Positions 47,044-57,713 are shown, counted from the stretch's first letter. The stretch: 64,000 nt of DNA from Trichocoleus sp. (GCA_036702865.1 DATNQD010000081.1:1-64000); one strand, 5' to 3'. The notes: generated by a model not told the origin, from the sequence alone. Program-made: numbers and translations.

Positions 47044-47694
47044 TTACGCCATGCTGTTCTCGATCGCCCATCTCGCAAGTTCCGTCCGGTTATGCAGACC
47101 CGTCTTGCCCAACATATTGCTGACATGACTTTCGATCGTCCGTTGGCTGACATTCAGCTCTTCTGCAATTTCGCGGTTTGCCATACCACGCGCCACAAAC
47201 TGGACGACTCTTAACTCAGTCGGCGTTAGCTCAACGTCAAAAGGAACCTGGATCTTAGGCGTAGAATCATTACTCTTCTCCTGTCGCTGCATCAGCCGTG
47301 AGGTCTGCTTCAAAGAAGACTCAACCTGAGCCACAAGCTCTTCTGGCTCAAAAGGTTTGACCATATAGACATCAGCGCCCGTATTCAACCCTTTCACTCG
47401 ATCCTGGCTCTGTCCCTTTGCTGAAAGGAACAATACTGGAATCCAGCTAGTGCGCGGGTTTTTTCGGACATGCTCCACGAGAGAATAGCCGTCCATTTGC
47501 GGCATCATCACATCGCAGATAATCATGTCTGGCGTGTCTTTATCAAGAAGCTCCAATGCCTCCTGACCGTTCTCCGCAGTGACGACTTCATATCCTCGAA
47601 ACTCTAAATAATCTTTAACTAGCAAGATCAAGTTAGGGTCATCATCAATGAGCAGAAGCCGCTTATGCTCTCCTACACTGGTTTCTTTACTCAT
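47044..47694 (-). CDS. NarL-type response regulator, Rre1/Ycf29-like
   Basis: A 216-residue response regulator: receiver domain (LLLIDDDPNLILLVKDYLEF with the acidic pocket, phospho-Asp in MIICDVMMPQMDG, KPFEPEEL with the Lys) and a C-terminal LuxR-type HTH (LTPTELRVVQFVARGMANRE, IESHVSNMLGKTGL). The receiver sequence resembles cyanobacterial Rre1 and the plastid Ycf29 protein, which respond to stress through kinases such as Hik34 or Hik2. All receiver residues are intact. No kinase is adjacent. Family certain; the Rre1 orthology is from memory. Confidence 0.88.
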   Translation of the reverse strand: MSKETSVGEHKRLLLIDDDPNLILLVKDYLEFRGYEVVTAENGQEALELLDKDTPDMIICDVMMPQMDGYSLVEHVRKNPRTSWIPVLFLSAKGQSQDRVKGLNTGADVYMVKPFEPEELVAQVESSLKQTSRLMQRQEKSNDSTPKIQVPFDVELTPTELRVVQFVARGMANREIAEELNVSQRTIESHVSNMLGKTGLHNRTELARWAIENSMA

Positions 47695-48033
47695 GCTCTA
47701 CTACTCGCAACGCTCAAAATCAACAGTAAAACCTGCCAACAATGATATCCAGTATATTTACAGAATGCTGCGGACACCTCATATTGCTTTACACGCCCCA
47801 ACTTTAGACTTGAAACGCAACATAGATTGGAAGCATTGCAACTTGAGCTTCACTACCAGCCTGTCCATACCTGAGCAATTCGCGAACCTTGTTCTTGAGA
47901 GCAGAAGCACCGAATCGTCCAGTGGGTAAATGTCGAGACTGACCCTGATCCTATCTTGCTATTCTATAGCGTTTGGTTGGAGTGCAGCGTTTTTCACCTC
48001 AGTTATTTCAATTAGGAAGAACTTTTTTGCTGC
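47695..48033. other. Spacer of 339 bases upstream of the Rre1-like gene
   Basis: No credible gene, repeat or terminator is seen. It should carry the Rre1-like promoter on the minus strand and the 3' end of the ferredoxin-like transcript. Confidence 0.4.
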
Positions 48034-48630
48034 TCATACTATCTGTTCAGAGGGTTCGACAGCAGGCGCAGGTAAGGGATGAACGAGAAAAGCGTAATCC
48101 TCCACCACGCGATTCCCAATTAAATGTTCTTGAATGACCCGCTCAATCACTTCTGGAGTGGCGCTGTGATACCAGACACCATCCGGATAAACCACCATGA
48201 TTGGTCCTCTTTGACAAACGCGCAAACAATTCGCTTTCGTCCGAAATACACAGCTAGGACGATCGGCTGTCGGTCTATCTAATTTCAATTCAACCAGACG
48301 ACGCTTCAAGTAATCCCAAGCTTCGACGCTGACCGCATTATCACAGCACTTCGGTTTACTGGCATCCGCGCAAATAAACACATGCCGCTCAATCTGGGAC
48401 AATCCTAATGCTCGAGAGGAAGCCTGAAGTGCATCTGCTGCCGACATTGTAGAAGCTGATGGCACTGGGGAGACGTTGGGCTTTGTTCCCCTGAAACGAT
48501 TACGGAGCGGTCTGAGCAGCTTTTTGACTTTAGATAGCAACGTCATCCTCCTAACCGAATAAAGAATGTCCTCACCTTGCTGCAAGCTTTCCCAAAAATC
48601 GGTGATATCACTCAAATCAGAAGAACTCAT
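48034..48630 (-). CDS. Thioredoxin-like [2Fe-2S] ferredoxin domain protein
   Basis: A protein of up to 199 residues. The C-terminal half is a thioredoxin-like [2Fe-2S] domain: [10 protein letters not shown] and then [20 protein letters not shown], giving the Cys ligands for the cluster, and [18 protein letters not shown]. The N-terminus is basic and low complexity. The start is uncertain: ATG 48630 is used here, but AGGAGG at about 48547-48552 lies six bases ahead of an in-frame TTG at 48540, which would give a 169-residue protein. Role unknown, probably electron transfer or redox sensing. tgt is upstream on the same strand. Confidence 0.8.
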   Translation of the reverse strand: MSSSDLSDITDFWESLQQGEDILYSVRRMTLLSKVKKLLRPLRNRFRGTKPNVSPVPSASTMSAADALQASSRALGLSQIERHVFICADASKPKCCDNAVSVEAWDYLKRRLVELKLDRPTADRPSCVFRTKANCLRVCQRGPIMVVYPDGVWYHSATPEVIERVIQEHLIGNRVVEDYAFLVHPLPAPAVEPSEQIV

Positions 48631-48743
48631 CCGATCGAGGGTCTGCCTCAATCCTAGCCGAACGAGGATGGGACTTTGAAAGTGCCACAAAGACTTTAAA
48701 CTCTAGGCTCGCTGCTCTCACACTTCCTTAATAGAATTTGTTA

Positions 48744-49889
<1,146 letters not shown>

Positions 49890-49928
49890 TCAATAAAAGG
49901 TTTGATTCTGTTGAACTACCAGCCTACC

Positions 49929-50387
49929 TCAGAGCGAGAAGTTTTCTTCATCGTCAATCTGCATATCCCACCCGGCAGAGAGAACTTCTGCAACGACAGC
50001 TTCTAGAGCCGCCGCACTTAAACCGCGTGTTTTTTGTTCTTGCAATGGATTTGAGAGGGGAATGAGCCGCAGTTGACGATTTTCTTGCACTAGCGTGAAG
50101 TAAGTTTCTTGCTCAGCAGAGCGACTCAACTCCAGATAATCGAAACTGTGAACATTGATATAAAGCGTGTGATTCGCCACCAATGTTGATTGACTTGGCT
50201 CTGCAAAAACTTCCAGCACGTAGCCTTCATCTTCACTCAGAAGCCGATCGTCTTGAGTATAGCGGTAGCGAACCCGGCTCAAATCTGCCAGAAGCCTTTG
50301 CATATCTTGCTTGCTGACGATAATGCCAGAATCAACGATACAGGGAGCAGGTAGTTTCGCGTTTCCGGAGAGTTGATCGTGACTCAT
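49929..50387 (-). CDS. Conserved protein of unknown function
   Basis: A 152-residue soluble protein, acidic, with no recognised domain. Sequence shows a predicted alpha-beta fold with blocks SVQDMQRLLADLSRVRYRY-like, EGYVLEVFAEPSQSTLV, YINVHSFDYLELSR and VAEVLSAGWDMQIDDEENFSL. Codon use and length support coding. It lies between tgt and cobS on the minus strand. Confidence 0.7.
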   Translation of the reverse strand: MSHDQLSGNAKLPAPCIVDSGIIVSKQDMQRLLADLSRVRYRYTQDDRLLSEDEGYVLEVFAEPSQSTLVANHTLYINVHSFDYLELSRSAEQETYFTLVQENRQLRLIPLSNPLQEQKTRGLSAAALEAVVAEVLSAGWDMQIDDEENFSL

Positions 50388-51021
50388 ACAAAAAGCCCGT
50401 GGTCTAAATGAGGATTTTGGTTGACCGACGAAGCTGGTGAGCCATCAACTCGTAGAACCCAATCGTTGTGAACCGATCGATTCCAGACAAGAAGACTAAA
50501 ATTCACCAGATCAACCGTTATCAATTTGTCCTAACTGGGGTACACTACTCGCAGCGTCAGCCTGGATTAAATCTTACGCTGAGCACGAGCCGCCACCATC
50601 GGTAGCAGACAGTCTGTAGCAGACAGTTGAGAGATAAAGGAAAAGAAGCTGAGGTGACACAAGATATTGCTAGATGTGTGACCTGAAGATAGCGTCTGAC
50701 CCAATCTTATCTCAGGACTTTGGACTAGCCCTTTGCGGAATATACGGAACTTACTCAAAAATATCCGCTTTGCAGCCCAGTTACCATCAGTGTACCTCTC
50801 CATTATGGCGGCATCTTCCCTCAGTAGATTCAGACAGAATACGGAATCTTTAGTATCAACTGGGTGACTTTCCGTCCTGCTATCGGGTGATTTACGCAGA
50901 ATTCATCACGCTTCTTGACTTTGGCGCACCCCCATAAAGCCCGTAAAGTTTGATTTCGAGGTTGTTTTTGGAGCAGTTTTTGCTTAAGTTGAGCATTTTA
51001 GCCATACGGCGATTAGAATCC
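50388..51021. other. Spacer of 634 bases before cobS
   Basis: No credible gene; a 78-codon minus-strand frame at 50567-50803 lacks a ribosome site and looks random. The direct repeat GTAGCAGACAGT occurs at 50602-50613 and 50616-50627, period 14. I found no cobalamin riboswitch sequence (no conserved B12 box) in the 130 bases before cobS. Confidence 0.45.
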
Positions 51022-51771
51022 ATGCCGCTTCTCCGTCGCTTTATCGCCTCGATCGCCTTCTATACCTGTATCCCCATTCCTTCATTCTGGGCGATTGAGT
51101 TTGGCACGGTAGCGCGATTTGCGCCGATCGTCGGTCTGGGGATTGGGGGAGGTTTAGCCTTACTGGATTGGGGCTTTGGGACAATTGGCATGCCCAATCT
51201 GACGCGTAGTGCCTTACTGGTTGCGCTTTGGATTGCAGTTACGGGAGGGTTACACCTCGATGGAGTCATGGATACAGCAGACGGGTTAGCAGTCACCGAT
51301 CCAAAACGGCGGCTTGAAGTGATGGCAGACAGCCATACTGGGGCATTTGGCGCGATCGCCGCTGTAGTTTTGATTCTGCTTAAAACAGTCGCTCTTGCAG
51401 AAATCCTTAAATGCCGCTGGCTAATCTTGCTTCTTGTTCCGGGATGGGGACGTTGGGCACAGCAGATTGCCATTGCACGATATCCGTACCTGAAGCTGAC
51501 GGGCAAAGGCGCGTTTCACAAACAAGCGATTCGATCGCTCTTCGATACCTTGCCTGCTTTGTTTCTCCTGCTCGGATTAAGCCTTGCCTCCTTTATCCTG
51601 CTCCCTGACACCCGACCATCCATGCTGCTTCTGAGTCTCGGTGGGGCTTCGATCGCCTTGCTCATCCCTGCCTGGTTCAACCGAAAGGTAGGTGGACAAA
51701 CCGGAGATACTTATGGAGCAGCAGTGGAATGGACGGAGGCATTGCTTTTAGTTTTGCTAACCCTTGCTTAA
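51022..51771 (+). CDS. cobS: Adenosylcobinamide-GDP ribazoletransferase
   Basis: Last step of cobalamin assembly, joining alpha-ribazole to adenosylcobinamide-GDP; polytopic inner-membrane enzyme. About 249 residues from ATG 51022 ([20 protein letters not shown]), the usual CobS opening. Motifs: [13 protein letters not shown] (catalytic DGxxDxxDG), [15 protein letters not shown] and [19 protein letters not shown] longer frame to about 50950 adds unlike sequence. No other cob gene is adjacent. Confidence 0.95.
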   Translation: MPLLRRFIASIAFYTCIPIPSFWAIEFGTVARFAPIVGLGIGGGLALLDWGFGTIGMPNLTRSALLVALWIAVTGGLHLDGVMDTADGLAVTDPKRRLEVMADSHTGAFGAIAAVVLILLKTVALAEILKCRWLILLLVPGWGRWAQQIAIARYPYLKLTGKGAFHKQAIRSLFDTLPALFLLLGLSLASFILLPDTRPSMLLLSLGGASIALLIPAWFNRKVGGQTGDTYGAAVEWTEALLLVLLTLA

Positions 51772-51925
51772 CTGATGCAGCAAGCGGGCTTGTTCTGGCT
51801 TCGGCATTGCGCGAACCGATCGCGACATTAGGTTAGAAGCATTTAAGCGATCGGGGAACTGCTCTAAAGCTCAACAACTGCTATCCTAAAGGAAAGAGGC
51901 TTTACGGAACTTAACAAAATTTCCC

Positions 51926-52795
51926 ATGAAGTGCATCATTAATCGACGGGCAGAGTTCTCGGCAAGTCACCGTTACTGGCTACCAGAACTGAGTGAAGCG
52001 GAGAATCAAGAAAAGTTTGGCTGCTGCGCCCGTTTCCCCGGACATGGGCACAACTACGTTCTTTATGTCTCAATGGTCGGGGAACTTGATGAATATGGGA
52101 TGGTGTTAAATCTCTCAGATGTCAAGCAGACAATTAAGCAGGAAGTGACGAGCCAGCTTGATTTTTCCTATTTAAACGATGCCTGGGAAGAATTTCAGCA
52201 GACCTTACCCACCACTGAAAATATTGCAAAGGTGATCTGGCAGCGGCTTGCTCCTCACCTGCCATTGGTTCGCATTCAGCTTTTTGAACATCCTGAACTC
52301 TGGGCAGAATACGAAGGAAACAACATGGAAGCTTATCTAACGATCAGCACTCACTTTAGCGCGGCTCACCGTCTGGCACTGCCTCACCTGACTCTTGAAC
52401 AAAATTCTGAGATTTATGGTAAGTGTGCTCGCGTCAACGGTCACGGACATAACTACCATCTAGAAGTCACGATTAAGGGCGAGATTGATCCGCGTACAGG
52501 GATGCTCGCTGACCTTGTTGCCTTCCAGAAAGCAGTGGATGATTATGTGGTTGAACCCTTTGATCACACCTTCCTCAACAAAGATATTCCTTATTTTGAG
52601 CAGGTCGTACCAACGGCTGAAAACATTGCCGTTCACATCCGGGACTTACTACAAGCCCCGATCGCCCAAATTGGCGCAAAACTGCATAAGGTCAAACTGA
52701 TTGAAAGCCCTAACAACTCGGCTGAAGTCTATGGGATTGATCCAGAAACCAGCGCACTAGAGCAGCAGCAAGAACCTGCTTTAGCCCGAATCTGA
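51926..52795 (+). CDS. queD: Tandem 6-carboxytetrahydropterin synthase/PTPS-like protein
   Basis: A 289-residue protein made of two PTPS/QueD domains in tandem (about 1-130 and 132-275). Each half has zinc His ligands (FSASHRYWLP and FSAAHRLALP), the Cys with HGHNY (FGCCARFPGHGHNY and YGKCARVNGHGHNY), and Glu near the C-end (TENIAKVIW, PTAENIAVHI). Both therefore look catalytically competent. QueD makes 6-carboxytetrahydropterin for queuosine and folate-like pterins. Most bacterial QueD are single domain; the tandem form is known in cyanobacteria but I cannot judge how widely. tgt in the same region supports a queuosine role. A terminator follows. Confidence 0.9.
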   Translation: MKCIINRRAEFSASHRYWLPELSEAENQEKFGCCARFPGHGHNYVLYVSMVGELDEYGMVLNLSDVKQTIKQEVTSQLDFSYLNDAWEEFQQTLPTTENIAKVIWQRLAPHLPLVRIQLFEHPELWAEYEGNNMEAYLTISTHFSAAHRLALPHLTLEQNSEIYGKCARVNGHGHNYHLEVTIKGEIDPRTGMLADLVAFQKAVDDYVVEPFDHTFLNKDIPYFEQVVPTAENIAVHIRDLLQAPIAQIGAKLHKVKLIESPNNSAEVYGIDPETSALEQQQEPALARI

Positions 52796-52833
52796 ACCTG
52801 CAAGCTTGATGAGAAACCAAATAATTTTTGAGT

Positions 52834-52857
52834 AGGGCGAGGTTGGTTCGCCCTTTT
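52834..52857 (+). terminator. Intrinsic terminator after queD
   Basis: GGGCGA-GGTTGGT-TCGCCC, six perfect pairs, followed by TTTTCT. It lies 39 bases after the queD stop. Confidence 0.8.
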
Positions 52858-52898
52858 CTATTGCTCGTTAAGAAAATTGATGGTGCTTCGCTTGGAAA

Positions 52899-53897
52899 CT
52901 ACCGAACTTTCGCAATCACCGTTCGATGGCGAGGCGTATTACAGGTGACCGTTGGCTGCTCAAAGCCCGCCTCGTAGATCGCTTTTTCGAGATCGAGCGC
53001 AAAGTATTCATCCAGATAAGGCTCTGTACTCTTGAGCAACGTCAGGATGTAGGGCGGCATCTTGGCATAAATTTCCGATCGGGGGTTCATGTCCATAATG
53101 GCAAGATGACCACCCGGACGCAGAAGCCGACGAGCCTCGCGTAAAATGTCGATCGCAGCGGATTGGGGCAGCTCATGAAACAGCAGATGTGCCGAAACGA
53201 GATCACATGAGGCGTCCGGTAGACCAGTGGCTTCAGCAGGGGCATGGAGCCAGGTAGGAGTCATTAGTTGGGCATTGGTAGTTGGGGCAAGCGCTGGTTG
53301 AATCACATAAGTTTCGCCGCGTTGACGCTGTTGAGTCCGATATTGGGCGATCGTTAGAAAATAGGGCGAGAGATCGATCCCCGTAATTTGAGCTTGCGGA
53401 TAAAGGGACTGCAAGGCAAAGGTGCTCATGCCCACACTACAGCCCAAGTCCAAAATGTTTTGCGGTGCTGTGGGAATCTTTTCTTGCAAAACAGTTTGAA
53501 AGCTCTGACGCAGCATCATATCGCCTTTTTCGCCAGAATCTTCCCAGATTCGAGCATGGACAGCATGAGCAGCAACTTCCACCTCCATCGCTGCTTCCCA
53601 ACTGAGGTTTCCCTGCTCGTAGGCGTGGAATGTGCGAAGGTAATAGTCTGGGTAGAGGAGCTGAGCATTTTGAACCTGGGCAAGTTCTTGCTCCCACTCA
53701 GCGGAAAATTCACGGTTGCTGCCGCGTGCTCGTAATGCCTGAACTTCTTGCTTCCAGTAAACGCCGATCGATTCAGCCCGGGCAATCATCATGTTACGTG
53801 CCCGTTGTTTCGCTAGATTCGCGAGCGGCTTGATTGCCAAAATACTGTTAATCAGTTGTGAGGTGAAGCTTGGTGTGGTGTTTACAGCAGCAGTCAT
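52899..53897 (-). CDS. Class I SAM-dependent methyltransferase
   Basis: About 332 residues. The AdoMet-binding motif I is ILDLGCSVGMSTFAL, motif II GIDLSPYFLTIAQY, and a central acidic region DLVSAHLLFHELP with post-motif RLLRPGGHLAIMDMNP. The N-terminal 120 residues are helical and may be substrate-specific. Resembles small-molecule O- or C-methyltransferases; the substrate is unknown. ATG 53897 is chosen over TTG 53927. It is divergent from the hybrid sensor gene. Confidence 0.9.
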   Translation of the reverse strand: MTAAVNTTPSFTSQLINSILAIKPLANLAKQRARNMMIARAESIGVYWKQEVQALRARGSNREFSAEWEQELAQVQNAQLLYPDYYLRTFHAYEQGNLSWEAAMEVEVAAHAVHARIWEDSGEKGDMMLRQSFQTVLQEKIPTAPQNILDLGCSVGMSTFALQSLYPQAQITGIDLSPYFLTIAQYRTQQRQRGETYVIQPALAPTTNAQLMTPTWLHAPAEATGLPDASCDLVSAHLLFHELPQSAAIDILREARRLLRPGGHLAIMDMNPRSEIYAKMPPYILTLLKSTEPYLDEYFALDLEKAIYEAGFEQPTVTCNTPRHRTVIAKVR

Positions 53898-54204
53898 GAT
53901 AATTGCAGATGATAAAGATGAACTCAATTACTTTTTTTGAGAAGATTTAATTTTACTCAAAGGCTCATAAGAATTATCTACCTTATCATTGCCCAGTCAT
54001 AAAGATTTTATTTGAAGTTAGGGATGCCTTGAGATTTACAGGCATGATTAGGATCAAGATTGCTTTTCTGAGTTGGCGCACTGAGTACAATTCTCTCATT
54101 TTCGAGATTTGCTTCATGAGCCACTGGGATGCTGCACTGATGCGTGCGATTTGCCTAACCGCTGCGACAAGCTTACAGGCAGAGCATCCGCTCAGAGGAA
54201 TGGT
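53898..54204. other. Divergent spacer before the hybrid sensor kinase
   Basis: AT-rich. Nothing beyond the expected promoters is seen. The purine-rich AGAGGA ahead of 54205 is the ribosome site of the kinase. Confidence 0.4.
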
Positions 54205-56571
54205 ATGGGCGAGATTATGTACAGTTCCAATGCCTTGACGCTCAACCAGCCTTTATCGCGCTCCAGGTTCGATCGCCTTCACCAACTGCTTCAGCAAACC
54301 GCTCAACAGGTCGATGGCATTCTCTTAACGGAGGCAGTTTTGCCCTCTCGTTCTAGAACAGGGCGAGCAGTCGATAGAGTTGTTCTGGTTGTTTCTCCAA
54401 CGTTTCGTGTCCTGCTTCAGGGAAGGCTTGCTCCTGACGATGCTGCAACCTCGGAAGCTGTTTATCACATTGATTTAACTTTTGATGCCCTAACGATCGA
54501 CCAGTGGCTTGATCAGTTTCTACCTGCTCTACCCAGTGAGCTATTGCAATCTGTAGCCCAAATCCGGCTGCACGCTCAACCTGACAATGATGCTCATGTA
54601 CAGAGCCAATTTACCCTTGGTCTCATTGCTGCTCTATGCTCAGATACATCGGATACAACAGAGCAAGCGGCGAACAGTCCAGCTCAAAAGGTGGCTCCCA
54701 GTATTGCTTATCGTGCAGTACAGTTCCCGAAACAGGAAGCGCTGCATCAGCAAATCGAGCAAGAGCGCCTCTTAAACCAGGTTACGGCTCAAATCCGTCA
54801 AAGTCTGGACTTGCCCGTAATTCTGCAAACGGCAGTGGAACAAGTCAGAAATTTTTTGCAGGTCGATCGCCTCGTCATCTACTACATGAATCCAGAGGCA
54901 ACTTCTACCGCCACAGAAATTACCAGTGATATCTACACTGAATGCTTGTTCAACAACCTGCCAGACAGTACAGTCGGTGGACATGACCCCAGAGGCAGCG
55001 TTGTTTTTGAGTCGAGAGCATCCAGCCACATTCCTTCTGTCCTCTACTTTTCTGATGTTCATTGCTTCCTGCAAAACCTGCGACAGCACGATCGTCAAAC
55101 TTGGCAGTTTCCCCTGGTTGTTGAAGATGTAGAAGCACAGTACGCTCACTCTCTGCCCTGTTTATTAGAGTTTCTGCGGCAGGCACAAGTTCGAGCCAAA
55201 TTAATTGCGCCGATCTGGCTTGACGATCGATTGTGGGGTTTGCTGATTGCTCACGACTGCTCTCGTCCCCGACAGTGGCAAGCAAACGAACAGCGATTTC
55301 TCCAGCAGATTGCAGAGCATTTAGCAATTGCAGTCCAGCAAGCTCATCTCTACCAGCAGCTTCAGCAGCAGAAGCAAACGCTAGAGCAGCGGGTGATCGA
55401 GCGGACTCAAGCTCTTGAGGATACGATGCTGGCAGCACAGGCAGCCGATCGCGCCAAGAATGAATTTCTGGCAACGGTGAGCCATGAGCTCCGAACCCCG
55501 CTCGCCTGTATCATTGGTATGTCCACGACGCTACAGCGCTGGTCTGGGCATCTCCTCGACGATCGGCAGCGTCATTTCCTACAGATTATTCATGACAGCG
55601 GTGAACAGCTGTTAAATCTGATTAACGATATTCTCGATTTGTCTCAGGTCGAGGCAGGTAAAGGAGTGCTTAACCTATGCGAATTCTCGCTCTCTCACCT
55701 GGCGCAACAGACCCTCAAAACTTTTGAAACGCAAGCAAGGCTCCACCAGATCGAACTTGAACCGGATCTGCACATCGCACCTGAACGCGATCGGTTCATC
55801 GCTGATCCTCGTCGAGTTCGCCAAGTTTTATACAATCTGCTTGCCAATGCGGTTAAATTTACGGCTCAGCAGGGTCGAGTGACACTACAAGTGTTTGCTG
55901 AGGCAGACCAGGTCATTTTCAGGGTTAAAGATACAGGAATTGGCATCCCAGCCGAACAGATTCCCTTACTCTTTAAAAAGTTTCAGCAGCTTGATGCGGG
56001 CTACCATCGGCAATATTCGGGAACGGGTCTCGGATTAGCACTGACGAAGCAACTGGTTGAATTACAAGGCGGTTGGATTGAGGTTGACTCTACCGTTGGC
56101 ATGGGTTCTGTATTCACCGTTCGACTGCCAGTACAGCAGCCATCCGTTGCTGTGACCAACCGAGACAGAAGTACGCTCATTTCTCAGCAGCCTCAAGGAC
56201 GAATTGTTTTAATTGAGCATGTTGAAGAAACCGCTCACTTAATCTGCGACCTGCTCACAACTGCTGGATATCAGGTCGTTTGGATGCTAGAAAGTTCAAG
56301 GGCAATCAGCCAAATTGAGGTGCTGCGTCCCCTAGTGGTGATTGTTGAGATGGCTCTCCCTGATATTGATGGGCAGACTCTCATTCAGTCGCTTCGCTGC
56401 AATCCAGCAACAAAACCTGTGAAAGTCATTGCGCTCTCTTCAGAAGCTGTTGTGCTAGAAGATTGGCAAACGATCGGCGCTGATGCGTTGTTGCACAACC
56501 CGATTCATCCAGAAGAGTTGCTGCAAAAAGTAATTGCCTTAGCAGCTACACCCTACTCTCTCCCTACCTGA
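54205..56571 (+). CDS. GAF-HisKA-HATPase hybrid sensor kinase with pseudo-receiver
   Basis: A 789-residue soluble kinase. An unassigned N-terminal domain (about 1-150) is followed by a GAF domain (about 210-395) with phytochrome-like wording (QHDRQTWQFPL), a coiled coil, the H-box SHELRTPLACI (His about 427), the N-box LYNLLANAVKFT, G1 DTGIGIP and G2 GTGLGLAL, and a C-terminal receiver-like domain. In that domain the phospho-Asp position is Glu (VVIVEMALPDIDG, about 715), the acidic pair is weak (IEHVEE) and the conserved Lys is replaced by Asn (LLHNPIHP). Kinase activity looks intact, receiver phosphorylation does not. ATG 54205 has AGAGGA upstream. No regulator gene adjoins it. Confidence 0.88.
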   Translation: MGEIMYSSNALTLNQPLSRSRFDRLHQLLQQTAQQVDGILLTEAVLPSRSRTGRAVDRVVLVVSPTFRVLLQGRLAPDDAATSEAVYHIDLTFDALTIDQWLDQFLPALPSELLQSVAQIRLHAQPDNDAHVQSQFTLGLIAALCSDTSDTTEQAANSPAQKVAPSIAYRAVQFPKQEALHQQIEQERLLNQVTAQIRQSLDLPVILQTAVEQVRNFLQVDRLVIYYMNPEATSTATEITSDIYTECLFNNLPDSTVGGHDPRGSVVFESRASSHIPSVLYFSDVHCFLQNLRQHDRQTWQFPLVVEDVEAQYAHSLPCLLEFLRQAQVRAKLIAPIWLDDRLWGLLIAHDCSRPRQWQANEQRFLQQIAEHLAIAVQQAHLYQQLQQQKQTLEQRVIERTQALEDTMLAAQAADRAKNEFLATVSHELRTPLACIIGMSTTLQRWSGHLLDDRQRHFLQIIHDSGEQLLNLINDILDLSQVEAGKGVLNLCEFSLSHLAQQTLKTFETQARLHQIELEPDLHIAPERDRFIADPRRVRQVLYNLLANAVKFTAQQGRVTLQVFAEADQVIFRVKDTGIGIPAEQIPLLFKKFQQLDAGYHRQYSGTGLGLALTKQLVELQGGWIEVDSTVGMGSVFTVRLPVQQPSVAVTNRDRSTLISQQPQGRIVLIEHVEETAHLICDLLTTAGYQVVWMLESSRAISQIEVLRPLVVIVEMALPDIDGQTLIQSLRCNPATKPVKVIALSSEAVVLEDWQTIGADALLHNPIHPEELLQKVIALAATPYSLPT

Positions 56572-56709
56572 ACGCTACTCTCACCTAACACCGAGCGATC
56601 GAATTTCTCTAAAATCAAATCCTTCTCAATCTGGCTCACAACACAACATTGCCCCCAGCATTAGAGGCTCTGAGGAACCCCTACCACCGCGGGCAATAGA
56701 GTATTTTGA

Positions 56710-56762
56710 TTTCCCTTCGTGTCAGATTTCGTGAAAATCAGGACGGTTTTAACGAAGGGAAA
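56710..56762. repeat. Perfect 11-base inverted repeat with nested hairpin
   Basis: TTTCCCTTCGT at 56710-56720 is the exact reverse complement of ACGAAGGGAAA at 56752-56762; inside the 31-base loop GATTT-CGTGA-AAATC forms a second hairpin. It lies in the convergent spacer between the hybrid kinase and the RRM gene. No T-run follows, so it may be a bidirectional stem or an insertion relic. Confidence 0.6.
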
Positions 56763-56789
56763 GAACTTGGCATGGAACAAAGCAATAGA

Positions 56790-57251
56790 CTAAGGATTTG
56801 CCGCTTGAGCTGCCAATAGCTGCTTCAGCTTTTCCAAGTCTTGTGCCCAACGAGGATCAGGCTGAACTGAGTCAGGGTCAGTTGAGGTTGTCGTCTTCCG
56901 TGTCTTGTTGTTGTTGTTATTGCCGCCTTTATTCCGGCGATTCCCTGGTGCTGCACTTGGTGCACTGGTAGGCTGCTCAACACCCTCTTCAGACTTGCCC
57001 TTCGAGCGTGGCAGTGCCTTCTCGATTTTGATTTCGCTGTCCTTCAGCATGAAACCGTTGAATTTTTCGATCAGCTGATCTGCCTGTTCGTCATTTTTGA
57101 CAGTGACAAAGCCGAACCCCCGGCATTTTCCTGTCTTGCGATCGGTAATCACCTTTGTAGAGACAGAATCATCAAACTCAGCGAATACCGCTTCCAACTC
57201 TTGACGCTCCAAATCTTTGGGCAAATTGCCCACATATAGGCGAATTGACAT
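56790..57251 (-). CDS. RRM-type RNA-binding protein
   Basis: A 153-residue protein. The single RRM (about 1-80) has RNP2 (RLYVGNLPKD) and RNP1 (KCRGFGFVTV). The C-terminal half is low complexity, with Gly/Asn/Lys (NRRNKGGNNNNNK) and a final helix (WAQDLEKLKQLLAAQAA). This is the cyanobacterial Rbp family, often cold-induced through a long leader. ATG 57251 has GGAGG seven bases upstream. A long spacer, with a possible small RNA, lies upstream. Confidence 0.92.
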   Translation of the reverse strand: MSIRLYVGNLPKDLERQELEAVFAEFDDSVSTKVITDRKTGKCRGFGFVTVKNDEQADQLIEKFNGFMLKDSEIKIEKALPRSKGKSEEGVEQPTSAPSAAPGNRRNKGGNNNNNKTRKTTTSTDPDSVQPDPRWAQDLEKLKQLLAAQAANP

Positions 57252-57686
57252 GAAAAAACCTCCAGAGGCTCAAAAAATAAACGATTTGAAAACTTTTACT
57301 TCAATACCGCTCGAATAATAGATAAGCTCATCTAAAATCCCGCAGTAACCTGTTCAACTCCCGCCAAACTTCAGTCTGTCTCTTACAACTTAATGAATGC
57401 ACTTATAAATGCTAACAATATATTCGACAAAATATCTGGCTCAGCATCCATAATTTCAGGCAAGAAAATGACACGCGAATTTATGAATCGGTATTATTTT
57501 TTCTCAACCCTGAATTGTGATAAAGAGTCGCTTGACATAAATGCAGAGGCAGCAATTTAATTACGCCATTCATTAACTTATCACGCAGTTGAACGGGGAG
57601 CTAGTTTGCGGTAAGAATTTCATCAAAGATTCTATCGCCTGCAATTTCAACTAGTAGTCATCCATAGGAGAGAGAGTCAATTTACT

Positions 57687-57713
57687 AAATAAAAGCCAGC
57701 TCATTGGCTGGCT
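57687..57713 (-). terminator. Intrinsic terminator downstream of smpB or the candidate sRNA
   Basis: On the minus strand, AGCCAGC (57713-57707), loop CAATGA, GCTGGCT (57700-57694), then TTTATTT. The stem has seven perfect pairs; the T-run has one A. Confidence 0.75.

Noticed and set aside
50567-50803. A 78-codon minus-strand frame before cobS.
   Set aside because: No ribosome site and no recognisable sequence; it spans a short direct repeat.
50820-51021. Cobalamin riboswitch ahead of cobS.
   Set aside because: The conserved B12 box and its surrounding pattern are not present.
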